Shown piece after piece: positions 1 through 10,464 of a stretch of 64,000 bases of DNA. Origin of the DNA: Agapetus fuscipes (taxonomy: Eukaryota > Arthropoda > Insecta > Trichoptera > Glossosomatidae); the NCBI GenBank assembly GCA_951799405.1, contig OX637351.1, positions 6,418,251 to 6,482,250 of the forward strand, in the 5' to 3' direction. Each line of letters opens with the position of its first letter. The first letter of the stretch is position 1. The notes beneath the pieces were generated by a model. That model made no database searches. It was not told the origin of the DNA and saw only the letters and a program-made list of their open reading frames with translations. A program made the position numbers and the translations under genes.

Positions 1-1131
1 CCATTCCAAGAAAAATTCCTAAACGAGATAAAAGAAAAGAACCTTTGCCCTGAACAAATTTACAATGCCGACGAATCAGGATTGTTTTGGAAGGTTCTGC
101 CGGACCAAACTTTAGCCTCTTCTGCTGAAACTAGCGCTCCTGGGTCGAAAGTGTCTAAAGAGCGAATAACTTTTATGCCTTGCGCAAACTCTACAGGGAA
201 TCACAAATTACCATTGCTAGTTGTGGGGAAGGCAAAAAAGCCAAGATCTTTTGGATCTGTAAAATTACCAGTGCATTATGAAGGGCAGAGGCGTGCTTGG
301 GTAACCAGAGATATTTTTCTCGAGTGGTTTAGAGGTCATTTTGTTCCTGAAGTCAAACGCCATTTAAAAAAAATGGGACTGCCACAAAAAGCATTGCTAC
401 TCTTAGACAATGCCCCTGGACATCCAAATGCTGAAGATTTGACAACAGAAGACGGCAACTTCTCTGTACTGTACATGCCTCCAAATTGTACGCCTTTGAT
501 CCAACCTATGGATCAAAACGTAATCCAAAATGTCAAGATAAATTACAAAAAGAAACTCCTGATTCAAATGTTCGTGCAGCAAGAAGCCGATGAGGCTTTA
601 ACCTTGCATGATGTTATAAAAAGCGTCACAATTAAAGACGCCATTTTTTCGCTAGCGCAATGTTGGGATCATGTATCATCGTCTCTTATCGAAAAATCTT
701 GGAAGCCTCTTTGGCCTGAAAAAATAAATTCAACAGAAGATAGATCAGAAGAAAATGATGACTTCGACGTAGAAGACGATCTCCCGCTCAGTCTTTTACG
801 TAATCGTGGTTATACAGAAGAAACCATTTCCACTTTCTTGTCCATGAGTGAAGAGGAGAATTGCACAGATCCTATAACTGATGATGAGATCATAACCCAA
901 ATAACGCAAGAGAATGACGAGTCTTTAGCTGAAGATTATTTTGCTTCAAATGTCAAGAAAATTACTCATTCACAAGCCATATCATCTTTGAACACTTGCT
1001 TGGAGTGGGCTGAAGAAAATGACCTGTCCTTATCGGAAAAGATGATGCTACGTAACTTGAGGGACAAAGCTTTTTTCTGGTCCATCAACAGGACTCGCCA
1101 AACTAAAATAGATCAGTTTATGACTAAATAG
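1..1131 (+). CDS. Tigger/jerky-like transposase (DDE superfamily), 5' end cut by window
   Basis: The frame is open from the first base of the window, upstream of the first ATG at 82, so the N-terminal DNA-binding domain lies outside. What remains is a DDE_1 catalytic domain that would cut and paste the element in the nucleus. The three catalytic aspartates are visible: NADESG (Asp at 70-72), LLLDNAPGH (Asp at 406-408) and QPMDQ (Asp at 511-513). This gives a DD34D spacing, which fits Tigger/pogo. An acidic stretch follows (about 730-800), then a C-terminal tail. There is no internal stop or frameshift in the 377 visible codons, so this copy could still encode a protein. A domesticated jerky-like gene is less likely, because the element's terminal repeat is present 300 bp downstream. 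Confidence 0.85.
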   Translation, partial: PFQEKFLNEIKEKNLCPEQIYNADESGLFWKVLPDQTLASSAETSAPGSKVSKERITFMPCANSTGNHKLPLLVVGKAKKPRSFGSVKLPVHYEGQRRAWVTRDIFLEWFRGHFVPEVKRHLKKMGLPQKALLLLDNAPGHPNAEDLTTEDGNFSVLYMPPNCTPLIQPMDQNVIQNVKINYKKKLLIQMFVQQEADEALTLHDVIKSVTIKDAIFSLAQCWDHVSSSLIEKSWKPLWPEKINSTEDRSEENDDFDVEDDLPLSLLRNRGYTEETISTFLSMSEEENCTDPITDDEIITQITQENDESLAEDYFASNVKKITHSQAISSLNTCLEWAEENDLSLSEKMMLRNLRDKAFFWSINRTRQTKIDQFMTK

Positions 1132-1179
1132 ACAATTTACACCTTACGTATTTTATGGTACCTAATTATTATGTAAATG

Positions 1180-1298
1180 TACGGTAAGCAACGAGCCGGG
1201 CTTTTTATTTGCATTACGACTGTAGTCCTTACGCTGCTTATAATAAGAGCGTTCCCAAGGTCAATATGTAAAGCCCAGCTCGTTGCTTACTGTACCTC
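1180..1298. repeat. Imperfect inverted repeat in the Tigger 3' region
   Basis: GGTAAGCAACGAGCCGGGCT at about 1181-1200 is matched in inverted orientation by AAGCCCAGCTCGTTGCTTAC at about 1273-1292, with one visible mismatch. The arms are about 70 bp apart. It may be a small foldback element or part of the Tigger tail. Confidence 0.6.
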
Positions 1299-1436
1299 TT
1301 AAACTATGTATATAATTAAACACTATTTTAAGAATAAAAATGTTTTTTTTTCTCCTTACATACTATAATCCGAACGCTTCGTGAGTCCGAACAGGGGTTA
1401 GTTTTTGCTAGTTCGGATTATCAAGGCTCTACTGTA

Positions 1437-3350
1437 GTTCATTTTCAATCTTACAACAAAAAACTAAATTCTTTTTCAGCATAATATAATTTCATACATG
1501 TAAGACCTAATATACAAGATGCTTTTGTTCCTTACTAAATGACTCATAGCACAGACTGCAATATTACTTGATTCCATAACACATTAGATATTTTATGAAG
1601 GAAGGAAAAGTACCAGTAATTCACTGTATTTCCTATGTTTGCGCTTGGGCATCTGATAATATTCAATTTGTTTAAATTGATAGCTGGCCAGTACAAATTA
1701 AACACACTTATATGTGCTGCAAAATGACTCGCGGTACGAAACCGTCAAGCAAAAATGGTGGACCAAAAAAAACTGTTCAGCAGACGTCGCAAAAAAAACT
1801 ATCTAAAAACGATGGAATAATAGAAAACTCATTACTCAATTAAGTATACCGAGCGAATTTATTAATATTTGTTCTCTGAAGCGTGTAATGATGCAGTTTT
1901 AGTGAAGAAATCACTCATAGAATGGATATACTCAGCCGTGTGGATTCGACAGAGAAAATTGGCATTTTATACAAAAATCTTCTATAATTTAACACTTTTA
2001 ATAATACATTTCATTGGTTTGAATGGGTGAGTGGCTAGGTAAATAGATCAATTCGTGTTTGAAGTATAAACAAAGAGAGAAAACTTCATGAAGAAAAACT
2101 CCTTGTAGTTACGTCAGTTGAAAATTAATTATTTTGCCGTAACTCCGCATTATAGTCCTGAAGGTTACAGCGGATAATGAAGGTGACTAGATGCAGTATC
2201 GTTAACAATGAAAACTTGTAAAGGATATCCAAACTAGAGGATGCTGACCTCAAGATATACCTATAGCCCAGCCCCTTGATAAAAGACTTCACAAGAATAA
2301 TCACTTTTAAACAGCACTTTATTTTATGCAAGGGTTTTCACACTTATTAGCGTTTAAGGCAGAATATTACGAACGCATCGGAGATTTAGAATTGAAATTC
2401 TAAGAATCACTAGAGAAGTAACGGGACCTTGTAATGCAGTCGGCAGAAAATTTGTCATCAATAACAAAGATTAAATGTCGGCTGTAGCGCAGCGATCCGG
2501 GCACATATTTTTTATTACCTTGGTCCGTTCCAAAGGGTGTACAATAAATAAACCGGAATTTATCCAATTAAGTCGATCCAGACGCGGATGATTGCAGATT
2601 TTGATGTTAGTTTGACACCACTGCTAGTTTTTCACGGTTTGCCAAGATGGCGGCTCTGTACGACATAAGCCGATGGCCGACAAGTCAAACGACCCGATCA
2701 ATACTGGGCCAACTAGAGTCGATCCTACTACCATCAAAACAATACCAACATTCGCATTTCGGCTAGGTTTAGAACTTTCACTAATTTATTTTGTTATAGG
2801 TACCTTTTTACCATCACTCAAAATCCATACCATTTCTTATACTCAAACATTAAAAATAATTTTACATCTTTTTACTTAATTTACCATCACAAAATTCTGA
2901 ATAGTATCTTTTGATTTGCAAACCGGGGTATTTTTGTTCTGGCTCTGTTTTATTCCTTCTACATTATTGAAGGCTAGGTCAAAATCTAATATTTGTGCTA
3001 AAAATAAAGCGCATCAATGTATTCAAAAGTGAAATAAAATAAAATATTTTTCGTATTTCACCGGACAAATAAACATCTGACATTTTAGTCTATGGCTGTC
3101 TAGGCTTGGCCATCTGGTTTTCGTCAGACGCCTTCACGTGGCGCCCCTGTGCTCCAAGTACAAAACTTTGAACACAACCATTACCATAGCGTTTAAAAAA
3201 AATGTATCAAAACGTAAGCAACGCTTACAGTGAGCGTTTAAGTTTCTTTAGATTTTTTTAGACGGTATGGTTTACTTGGGGGACCGTAATATGGATACTT
3301 ACCTTACAATCATTGCAGAATGCAGTTTCACCTTCCCGAGACATGGAACA
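1437..3350. other. Intergenic stretch, nothing recognised
   Basis: AT-rich sequence with only short, uncoded-looking open frames (68-93 residues, no motif). I see no gene, RNA or terminal repeats here. Confidence 0.5.
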
Positions 3351-3422
3351 TCTAATCTAATCTATGTTGCAAAGATATGTTACATTGGAGATTCACATTA
3401 CATGCATTCTCACAACCAGACA
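3351..3422 (-). repeat. SB repeat, 3' tail fragment
   Basis: TCTAATCTATGTTGCAAAGA and the following 50 bases match the minus strand of the 3' third of the SB family (compare 41667-41910). Only the tail is present. It is one of the most diverged copies. Confidence 0.6.
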
Positions 3423-3730
3423 CAACATGATTTAAAAAAAAAACATTTTTTTTATTTAAAAAAGGGAATCCTCATTGGCTTTGAACTTCATACTTACCAT
3501 ATAACTCAATGTACTTACCTCAATAAATCCATTTTTCCATTCTGGTAACTTTTTTTTACTTCAAGGCTGCCAACTAAAATATACACTTTTATACTACTTT
3601 TTAGTTCTGTTCTTGGGTGAGTCATAGAGCAAGTACTAGATCTATGGTGACAGTAAACTATTAGTATAATTATTTAAAAAATTCAAATGGAAACAAAGTT
3701 TTAATTCACTTATTTATTTCTTTTTTGCTC

Positions 3731-3770
3731 GAATATTTTCGCCTAATGAGGCATCTTCGGGAGCAGAATA
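3731..3770 (-). other. Hammerhead-like / Penelope-type terminal motif, weak
   Basis: On the minus strand the sequence reads CCCGAAGAT, then a stem of GCCT, loop CATT, stem AGGC, then GAAAA. This is the order (conserved box, stem, GAAA) of stem II of a hammerhead ribozyme, but the first box has C in place of U and no proper stem III is visible. Such phrases recur in termini of Penelope-like elements. I list it as a resemblance only. Confidence 0.25.
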
Positions 3771-3806
3771 GCTAAAAAATATAACTATTAGTATGTTTTC
3801 ACAAAT

Positions 3807-4046
3807 CGCACGTTTAATAATAAAGAGCAAAAAAATAAGAATGTTGGGAAATCACGTTCGAAGTTGAGACAACCAGTACAACTTGGATGGGATGAAAAAG
3901 GCGACCGATGTTTTATCTCGGTCATATTCGTCCAAATTGAACGGCTGTCGCATTCTACCTATTCTTCTCGCATTGTTCTAGCGTTTTATTACAAAATCTC
4001 GATTTTCTCAATTTTTGAGTTATTTCTCTTTATTATTACACGTGCG
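3807..4046 (+). mobile_element. MITE-1, copy 1 (240 bp)
   Basis: The ends are inverted repeats of about 30 bp: CGCACGTTTAATAATAAAGA at the left, and the right end reads the same on the other strand (through CGTGCG at 4041-4046). AAAT flanks both sides (3803-3806 and 4047-4050), a likely 4-bp target duplication. A second copy at 57944-58190 shows the same boundaries. No coding capacity; the parent transposon is not identifiable here. Confidence 0.75.
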
Positions 4047-4675
4047 AAATTTTGTTATGAAAATGACAATGTTTATGTTTTTCATGGTACAAATAAGTAA
4101 AATAAACATTTATTCTGCAATAATTTATTTTGTAACAGTAACCCTACGGTTTCAGTACACAGTAATAACATAGGCACAATACATAAATTAATAACATCAA
4201 TATTATCTAATTTATCAAGTCCGCACATAATATCTTTACCCCGAGAACACAACATTGCCTAAAAGTCCCCTCAACGATGTAAATAGAAAAATGTGTACAG
4301 ATGATACAACAGCACCCCTGGTGAATGATTTAGTTTACATACACTTTTTATATGCACTCCATCAAGAAAAGAGTTTATGCAATGCTGTGAACTTGAAAGT
4401 ACTTAAAACTATTTACAAGTCATTTTCATACAGATAAAAAATTTCCTAAAATTTCAAAATGCAAGTCTTATGTAGGTAGTATAAATAACCATAATCCCAT
4501 AGACAAAAAATAAATGTGCCATTGCACAGCCGGGTTGGCAGGGAACAGGCAAGCAAAATACATTTGATTGGTTGCTGAGGAGCCTAGTACCTGTGTGTAT
4601 TTCCGGATAGTTTGAAATTTTTGTTAAGTACGAGTATTTAGAAAAATTGAGTAAATTTGTTATTTAGAAACATTG
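4047..4675. other. Intergenic stretch, no gene seen
   Basis: AT-rich. A region at about 4530-4610 resembles 23665-23745 (both include GGTTGGCAGGG / GGTTGCTAGGG and a TTTTGTTATTGG-like segment), so it is probably an old dispersed repeat. The 60-residue frame at 4255 has no recognisable motif. Confidence 0.4.
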
Positions 4676-4679
4676 CAAT

Positions 4680-4757
4680 TAAATCAGTTGCTCAGTCGGT
4701 AGAGTGCTTGCATTCCACGCCGTGAGCTCGGGTTCGAATCCCACCGAGGCACATAGG
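4680..4757 (+). repeat. SINE-A, tRNA-like head only
   Basis: This 77-bp segment carries an A-box-like stretch (TTGCTCAGTCGGTAGAG) and a perfect B box (GGTTCGAATCC), the RNA polymerase III promoter of tRNA genes. It matches the head of the longer SINE-A copies at 32511 and 55449 but lacks their body. I do not call it a tRNA gene because the acceptor stem does not pair cleanly and the same head recurs as a repeat. Confidence 0.6.
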
Positions 4758-4996
4758 GTCCAAAGTCAACATTACGACGACAAAAATACGATTTCGTTAA
4801 GTCTTGAACCTACCTAAAAATTATTATTTCGGATGCTTCATTAGACCATTCACTTAATCTAGATAATAGCCCGCAAGGCGGCGCTATTCATTGTCCATTT
4901 TTTCTACGCTCAGACAGGTTAGTTGCACCCGAAAATTTGTCGGAGTAACACGCGAGTTTTATGTTCCTTGTGAAAAGTAATTGTGCAAAGTTTAAC

Positions 4997-7395
4997 ATGA
5001 ATACTGAGGCGTCAGGTATGGTTTATTAAACGATATCTTATTTTCAATGTTAGTTTGAATATTTATCGTAGAAATTTTGCTTAACGTTAAGCCTTTCTTT
5101 AACGAAATAAAAGTTTAAAATCACTTATATGAAGAGACTTCAGAAAAAAGTTCCATAGAGTTCCACTATATTTCATTGTTTTCTAGATAGTATAACACAT
5201 AAACTTAACAATGATGTAAAAATCCAGTCCCCCTAATTCCCCCTTTGTTTAAAAAATACTTTTTTTTCCAGGTAGTCGCTCTGAGCCCGCTCCGCAGGAA
5301 TTGAAAGTGACACGATCTGAACTTTTTTTATTGTTAAGAGATAATATATTTTTTAATTTTTCGTCATTTAAGTGCAATGAACGATTACTTAAGTATGTGT
5401 TGGACAAGTTTAGTGTTGTGGACTCATCTGAACTTTTAATAAACAAGATTAAAAATGATCTGAAAGTGTTCGTAGCAAAAATTTTCATAAAATGGCGTGA
5501 ATGCAGATACACACTTCAGCGCTTTAACAACAAGCATGGCCATTGGCTTTCTGAAGAGATCATTTTTAAGAAATTACCATTACTTTGAAGAATATCCCTT
5601 CAGTGGATAAAAAACGTGGTCGACCAAAAAAGGTATTTAAAGCAAGTTCTGAACGTACCAAGCAAAGAAAACTGAAGTTATTGGTCTCAGAACTTTCTCC
5701 TGAAAGGTTATGCACGGCAGCAGAAGCCACTCTCATAAAATCTGGCAAAAGATCAGCAGCACAAGTACTGAAACTAGCTGTTACTTCAACTCCGATGAGA
5801 TTGAAAAAAATGAAAGACGTACATTCATTGGCCATACCAGCTGTAACACCTTACAGCGCAGAAGCAGCTTTAGAACTAATGGTGGACCTTTGTTTAACCA
5901 GAGAAGATTATCAAAAAATGCGGATTGGTGCAAAAAAACGTATGGCTGATATAATATCCATCTTATCATATTCTGGCTAATGAGAAGAAACAATGCTATC
6001 CCCCAAACTTGCATATAACAGAAAATGAAGCTGTGGTTCCATTACAAGATCTTTTAGACCACACTATAAAAAGACTGGCACGGGTACAGGCAGATGTAAT
6101 TTTAGCAAATTTAGATGTTTGCGAAGACACACTTCGGGTATATTATAAATGGGGACTAGATGGAAGTGGTGGTCATAGTATCTATAAACAGAACTTTTCA
6201 AACAATAGTACCTACTTATGCCAATTCCAATATAATTTTATGTACCCTCGTTGCGCTGGAAGTATCAGGAAGAAAAGGACACGAAAAAAAAAAATTTTGG
6301 AGTAACCAAACCCCGTCTTCTATCAGACACTGTCGTCCCATTTCATTCAAAATCAAAAAAGAAAATAAAGAAAATACAAAACAGGAGTATGATTATATTC
6401 AAAACCAAATAGGACTTCTGAGGCCCACAAAGGTTTTTGTAGGAGATAGGCAAATAAATTTCAAACACCAGCTTATTTGCACTATGTTAGACGGCAAAAC
6501 GGTCAACATTTTGACGGAAACGAAAAGTTCCCAAGCGTGCAATGTTTGTAAAGCCACGCCTCTCCTGATGAATAATCTGGAGAATTTAAAAAAAAGGCAT
6601 TGTGATGAAGACACATATAGATTTGGTATATCTGTGTTGCATGCCTACATAAGGTGCTATGAATATTTACTGCACATAGCCTATAAGTTGGAGCTGAAAC
6701 AATGGCAAGCTAGAGGCAAGGAAACTCAAGAAAAGGTCAAACAAAGAAAGAATAAAATTTGTAAAGAATTTTATGATAAGATGGGCCTAGTGGTTGATCA
6801 ACCAACACAAGCTGGGGGAAACAGCAACGACGGTAATACCGCCGGCAAATTTTTTAGCAGCCCTATAATAGTGTCAGAAATAACAGAGATATCTGAAGTA
6901 TTAATCCAGAGATTTGCGAATATCTTAACTCTGTTATCGTGTGGACACCATATTCACGAAGATATGTTTAAGGAATACTGTTACAGTACTGCTGAAATGG
7001 CAATAAATCTATATGGATGGTATAGAATGAGTGCAAGTGTACATAAAATTTTAATACATGGTGCAGATATAATAAAGTCATTACCTTTGCCTGTGGGACA
7101 ACTCTCAGAAGACGTACTTGAAGCAAGCCATAAAAATTATAAAATTCTTCGCAAAGACCATTCAAGAAAAACATCGAGAGTTGACACAAACACCGACATA
7201 TTGCATTGGATGCTAATAATATCAGATCCAGTTATCTCAAGCCATAAAAACCTAACTAAAAAACAAGGGAAAAATTACAATGAAATTGTAAAACAAATGT
7301 TGAGAATGCCAACTTTCGACTATCGAAACGAAGATGACGATGAAGATGACGAGGACGGCCATGACTATGATGATGCTGAAGCCGTTGATAGTTAA
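4997..7395 (+). pseudogene. Transib-type (RAG1-related) transposase with one intron and three frameshifts
   Basis: Transib transposases are DDE enzymes from which the RAG1 recombinase core is thought to derive. An ATG at 4997 opens a 19-nt exon, followed by a GT-AG intron (5016-5271, acceptor TTTTTTTTCCAG). The spliced frame continues exactly into the open frame that starts in sequence at 5272. The reading then changes frame near 5575, near 5952 and near 6200, and runs open to the stop at 7393. Recognisable family blocks are a KKRGRPKK segment (about 5610), ENEAVVPLQDLLDHT (about 6020), KWGLDGSGGHSIYKQ (Asp at 6159-6161), CTMLDGK (Asp at 6490-6492), a CxxC motif (about 6540), SVHKILIHGADI (about 7040) and GQLSEDVLEASHK (about 7095-7135, with the likely catalytic Glu). 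An acidic tail ends the protein. No terminal repeats were found. The frameshifts make it a pseudogene unless they are assembly errors. Confidence 0.72.
5016..5271 (+). other. Intron in the Transib-like gene
   Basis: Donor G|GTATGG at 5016, acceptor after the pyrimidine tract TTTTTTTTCCAG at 5271. The two flanking pieces join in frame (codon GGT split after its first base), and the downstream frame is the one that carries the transposase N-terminus, which supports real splicing. Confidence 0.55.
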
Positions 7396-7494
7396 AAACC
7401 TATTTGATTATGTCTAAATTAAGTATGATAGCTTTTTATTTTACAACTTATTGGATTATGTATAAATAGAGTATGATATTAATATTTAAAAAAT

Positions 7495-7526
7495 ATAGGT
7501 ACCTAGATAACAATCTAGGTACCTAT
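7495..7526. repeat. Perfect 14-bp stem with 4-nt loop
   Basis: ATAGGTACCTAGAT (7495-7508), loop AACA, then its exact reverse complement (7513-7526). It lies 100 bp after the Transib stop codon. Confidence 0.7.
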
Positions 7527-7613
7527 ACATATATTTATGAATATATTTTAATGAGAAACCATATTTTAATCTTCTTTATTGAGTTAAATTTTTTTATGAA
7601 TAATTTTTTTGAT

Positions 7614-7696
7614 AATATTCACATTTTCATCTTCAGTTTACTTTCATAACACAAAAGAGGTTATGAAAGTAAACTGAAGATGAAAATGTGAATATT
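7614..7696. repeat. Perfect 37-bp hairpin with 9-nt loop
   Basis: The arms 7614-7650 and 7660-7696 are exact reverse complements with no mismatch; the loop is ACAAAAGAG. Pairing continues past the arms after one mismatch (TTTTTTGAT against TTCAAAAAG). It sits in the 3' flank of the Transib gene, 40 bp before an AATAAA. It could be the core of a foldback element or a fold in the transcript. Confidence 0.85.
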
Positions 7697-7987
7697 TTCA
7701 AAAAGCTTAATTAACAAAATATATATAACTGAATAAAGTAAATAAAAACATGTTTTTTTATTTAAAAAAAAAATACATAATGAATGTCTACAGTGTTAAT
7801 GAAAAAAGTATAAATAAAATACATATAATTGTTCATTTACGGCTTGTAAATACACAAATTGAGTTGATAATGACTTTCTTTTACTTTATTATAGTTATAA
7901 ATTGTAATAATACTATATTCCTAATCCTAAAATCAAGCTGTTACCCTAATTACATTTTTGTCGGCCTAATTTCCACTTTTGACCCTG
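7697..7987. other. AT-rich gap, no gene
   Basis: Contains AATAAA at about 7733 and again at about 7741, a possible polyadenylation site for the Transib transcript. The 98-residue frame starting at 7750 is low-complexity and runs into the next SINE, so I do not call it. Confidence 0.4.
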
Positions 7988-8266
7988 TGTGCGAGGGTAT
8001 CAGAAATGATTTCCCGTTTCGGTGTTTATTTCAAACCCCAAAATAAAATACCGGCAAGGTTTACTCAGCCTTCACAATAAATGAGTACCAGCCCCCTCGG
8101 GAGCTGGGAAACCCCCACTTCAACTGAAGTGGTTGGCGTAAGGCCGGGCCTCCTTACCTGTAAAAATAAATAGGTTCAACTCGCCACATGCGACCCCTTC
8201 GGGGATAACGTGGCAAGAAGTTACACCTATATCTATATGTGTAGCTTAGTTGCATTGCATTGCACT
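7988..8266 (+). repeat. SINE-A body, head missing
   Basis: GTGCGAGGGTATCAGAAATG and what follows match the SINE-A body at 32580-32845 nearly base for base, including GGGAGCTGGGAAACCCCCAC and the CTTCGGGGATAACG hairpin region near the 3' end. The tRNA-like head is absent, so the copy is 5' truncated. Confidence 0.75.
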
Positions 8267-8923
8267 GTTTACGTTTAACAAATCGGCGTAAGCCATAGGA
8301 GGATCACTTTCTCATCATGATCCACAATTAGTGGGCAGCTGTCATTTCCAAACTAAATATTAATGAACGCTATCTCTGAAAATGTTTCTGCATGCTGTTC
8401 CTACATTAATTCTACCAAACTGAAATCATTGTCTGAGGTAATAGTCTTTTTCTGGGCTTCAATATATTAATTGTTTTTAAAAACAAACACATAGACAGCC
8501 ACTCTCTGCTTAATGTTATCGTTGTCTAATTGTGTTGTGTTTACAGCAATGCCACAGTGCTGCAAATATACAGACAACACAACCAGCCCATGAGATTGAG
8601 GCTGCAAATGACTCCATTGTAACACGCCAATACAATGGTTTTCAATTTTTCTAATTCAGATAGAAAGAGTATGCCATCTATATTTGGTGTCTAAAAATCA
8701 GTTCTTTTAACACCAAAAGCACAAAATTATGTACGAGTTAGACATTATGTATGGAGCTATTCACATTTGTCGGAAACCGATTTGGTCCGAAATGTTCTGC
8801 AACTGGAACCTCCGATGAATATACGGATCCGACACCCGACAAGTGGGAGCGGGCTCTTAAGGTATTCATATAAAAAAATGCCCAACGCCCAGAAAGCAGA
8901 AGTCAAACCTGCTCCTTCAGATA
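8267..8923. other. Pre-insertion flank of the gypsy element, no gene recognised
   Basis: No repeats or frames I can name. The five bases AGATA at 8919-8923 are the left target duplication of the LTR retrotransposon. Confidence 0.45.
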
Positions 8924-9156
8924 TGTAATGTATAATTATGATATGATTATTTAGAGTAGGTAATATCATATATAAGGTAATGTATTATTGTAATATAATA
9001 TTATTAGAGATTATTATTGCTTCACTGAGCAGTCTGGTTTTGTCTCTCGCCTTGTAAACACTGAAATGGAATAATACATCACATTGAAACCAAGACTCAT
9101 CTGTTCGTCTGATTGATATCCCCCATCCACAATAAACATCCCCAAAATACATCACA
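8924..9156 (+). repeat. 5' LTR of the gypsy element
   Basis: Starts TGTAATGTATAATTATG and ends ATACATCACA, so it has TG...CA ends. I see no difference from the 3' LTR. AATAAA lies near its end (TCCACAATAAACATCC). Confidence 0.92.
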
Positions 9157-9157
9157 G

Positions 9158-9167
9158 TGGCGCAGTC
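9158..9167 (+). promoter_or_regulatory. Primer binding site, tRNA-Ser type
   Basis: TGGCGCAGTC begins two bases after the 5' LTR. It is complementary to the 3' end expected for a tRNA-Ser with 5' GCAGTC(G), the primer known for several insect gypsy-group elements. The primer identity is inferred, not tested. Confidence 0.65.
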
Positions 9168-9627
9168 AGGATAAAGAAGAACCATATAAAACGGGATAAA
9201 AAAATTTTTTTTGGAAGAAATAAAATAATATTGTTGCAAGAGCAACATGTGGGAATCTTCGAGAAGGAAGAAGGATCTGAAGACTGAGGATCACGAAGCC
9301 AGCTGAGGCGAGGTTGCTGCAGGGAGAACTGGAAGAAGTCTGAAGAGAAGGAGCGGTTTTCTTCAAGAGGAAGAGAACTCACGGAGCCAAGAGGAATCGC
9401 TGCAGGGAGTTACTGCAGCGGTTTTCTTTTCAAGAGGAGAGGATCCAACTGGGGCGGAGTGCTGCAGGGAGTACTGCAGGAGCTGGGAGCCTTGAGGGTC
9501 ATTTTCCTGGAGGTGACTGCTGCAGGGAGTGGAAGCCACTTTCTGAGGGTCACGTAGGCGTTTCCTGGACTGTCGGACGCAGAAGCAGATAAGATTTTTG
9601 TTTTCTTTCTTTCTGCCGTTTCAGACT
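9168..9627 (+). other. Gypsy leader with CTGCAGGGAG repeats
   Basis: Untranslated leader between the primer site and gag. GCTGCAGGGAG recurs at least four times (about 9314, 9400, 9461, 9520) within GAAGAGGAG-rich sequence, which suggests small internal duplications or a packaging structure. Confidence 0.5.
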
Positions 9628-10464
9628 ATGGAGGGAACACTGAGGAGTCTAAGTCCTTTTTGCCATAGGACTGGAGATTGGGATGTCTTCAGACTTCGGC
9701 TCGACCAAGTCCTCATTTTGTATGATGAGAAGTTTTTAACTGAAGAACGCAGAAGGGCTGTTCTATTATCGTCTCTCACCAAGGAGACTTTTCAGACGGT
9801 GTCTGATCTATGTTTTCCGAAAAAGATTTCGGAGGCAAAATTCGAGGAGTTGATTGATATTATTGGGGGTCATTGTGGGGTAAAAAAAAATATATTTGAG
9901 TATAGGGAGTCATTTTATTCATGTAAACAGCTCGAAACCGAGTCAATTAAGGATTATATAGCTAGATTGAAAAAAATTGCGGTAGACTGTAAATTTGAGA
10001 ATAGATTGGAGGCAAATTTGAAGGATATATTTTTAATAGGTATCAGACAGAACAAAATAAAGCAGAGAATATTTTTAAAAGCAATGGAATTGAAATTATC
10101 TGAATGTGTAGAATTAGCGAGAACAATGGAACATTTGTGTGGTCAAAACAATTCAGAAAGTATAAATTTAATGAGTTCGTGTAATTCGAGGGATTCCACA
10201 GAAACTCGGAAGTCAAGGGATAGACAGCGAAATTCTGAAATCAAGCGAAATAATTCAAATGATAGTAAGAAATCTATTTTTAGACATGCAAGTATTTCAA
10301 GTGATAGGAATAATAATTATAAATGCTTTAACTGTGGTAAATTCGGTCATAAACAAAATGCATGCAAGTTTTTAAATAAAAATAATAATAATATTAAATG
10401 CTTTAAATGTAACAAATCTGGTCATTATGCAAATAAATGCAAGTTTCGAAGAATAATACAATAA
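9628..10464 (+). CDS. gag: Gypsy Gag polyprotein
   Basis: I take ATG 9628 (MEGTLRSL...) because it follows the leader; an in-frame ATG at 9598 is also possible. From 9628 the protein has 278 residues. A capsid-like helical region comes first, then a basic stretch (RKSRDRQR), then two zinc knuckles of the CCHC type: CFNCGKFGHKQNAC and CFKCNKSGHYANKC. The knuckles bind the element's RNA. The stop at 10462-10464 overlaps the start of the pol frame by 28 nt, and the frame relation (frame 1 to frame 3) is that of a -1 ribosomal frameshift, the usual way this group makes Gag-Pol. Confidence 0.9.
   Translation: MEGTLRSLSPFCHRTGDWDVFRLRLDQVLILYDEKFLTEERRRAVLLSSLTKETFQTVSDLCFPKKISEAKFEELIDIIGGHCGVKKNIFEYRESFYSCKQLETESIKDYIARLKKIAVDCKFENRLEANLKDIFLIGIRQNKIKQRIFLKAMELKLSECVELARTMEHLCGQNNSESINLMSSCNSRDSTETRKSRDRQRNSEIKRNNSNDSKKSIFRHASISSDRNNNYKCFNCGKFGHKQNACKFLNKNNNNIKCFKCNKSGHYANKCKFRRIIQ

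Larger units (their letters stand above)
1..1434 (+). mobile_element. Tigger/pogo-type DNA transposon, right-hand part
   Basis: The transposase frame is followed by about 300 bp of non-coding sequence that ends in a terminal repeat at 1411-1434. On the minus strand this reads CAGTAGAGCCTTGATAATCC, the typical start of a pogo/Tigger terminal repeat, and it is followed by TA at 1435-1436, the target dinucleotide of this superfamily. A second internal copy of the motif TAATCCGAAC lies near 1370 in inverted orientation. The left end lies outside the window. The superfamily assignment is firm; whether the copy is active cannot be judged. Confidence 0.82.

Noticed and set aside
2673..4437. Several 60-93-codon frames between 2673 and 4437
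   Set aside because: They are low-complexity or overlap repeats (the MITE-1 at 3807 and the SB fragment at 3351) and show no motif or splice signals.
4680..4757. tRNA gene with intact A and B boxes
   Set aside because: The same head occurs at 22019, 28386, 32511, 55449 and 62238 attached to the SINE-A body, and the acceptor stem does not pair properly.
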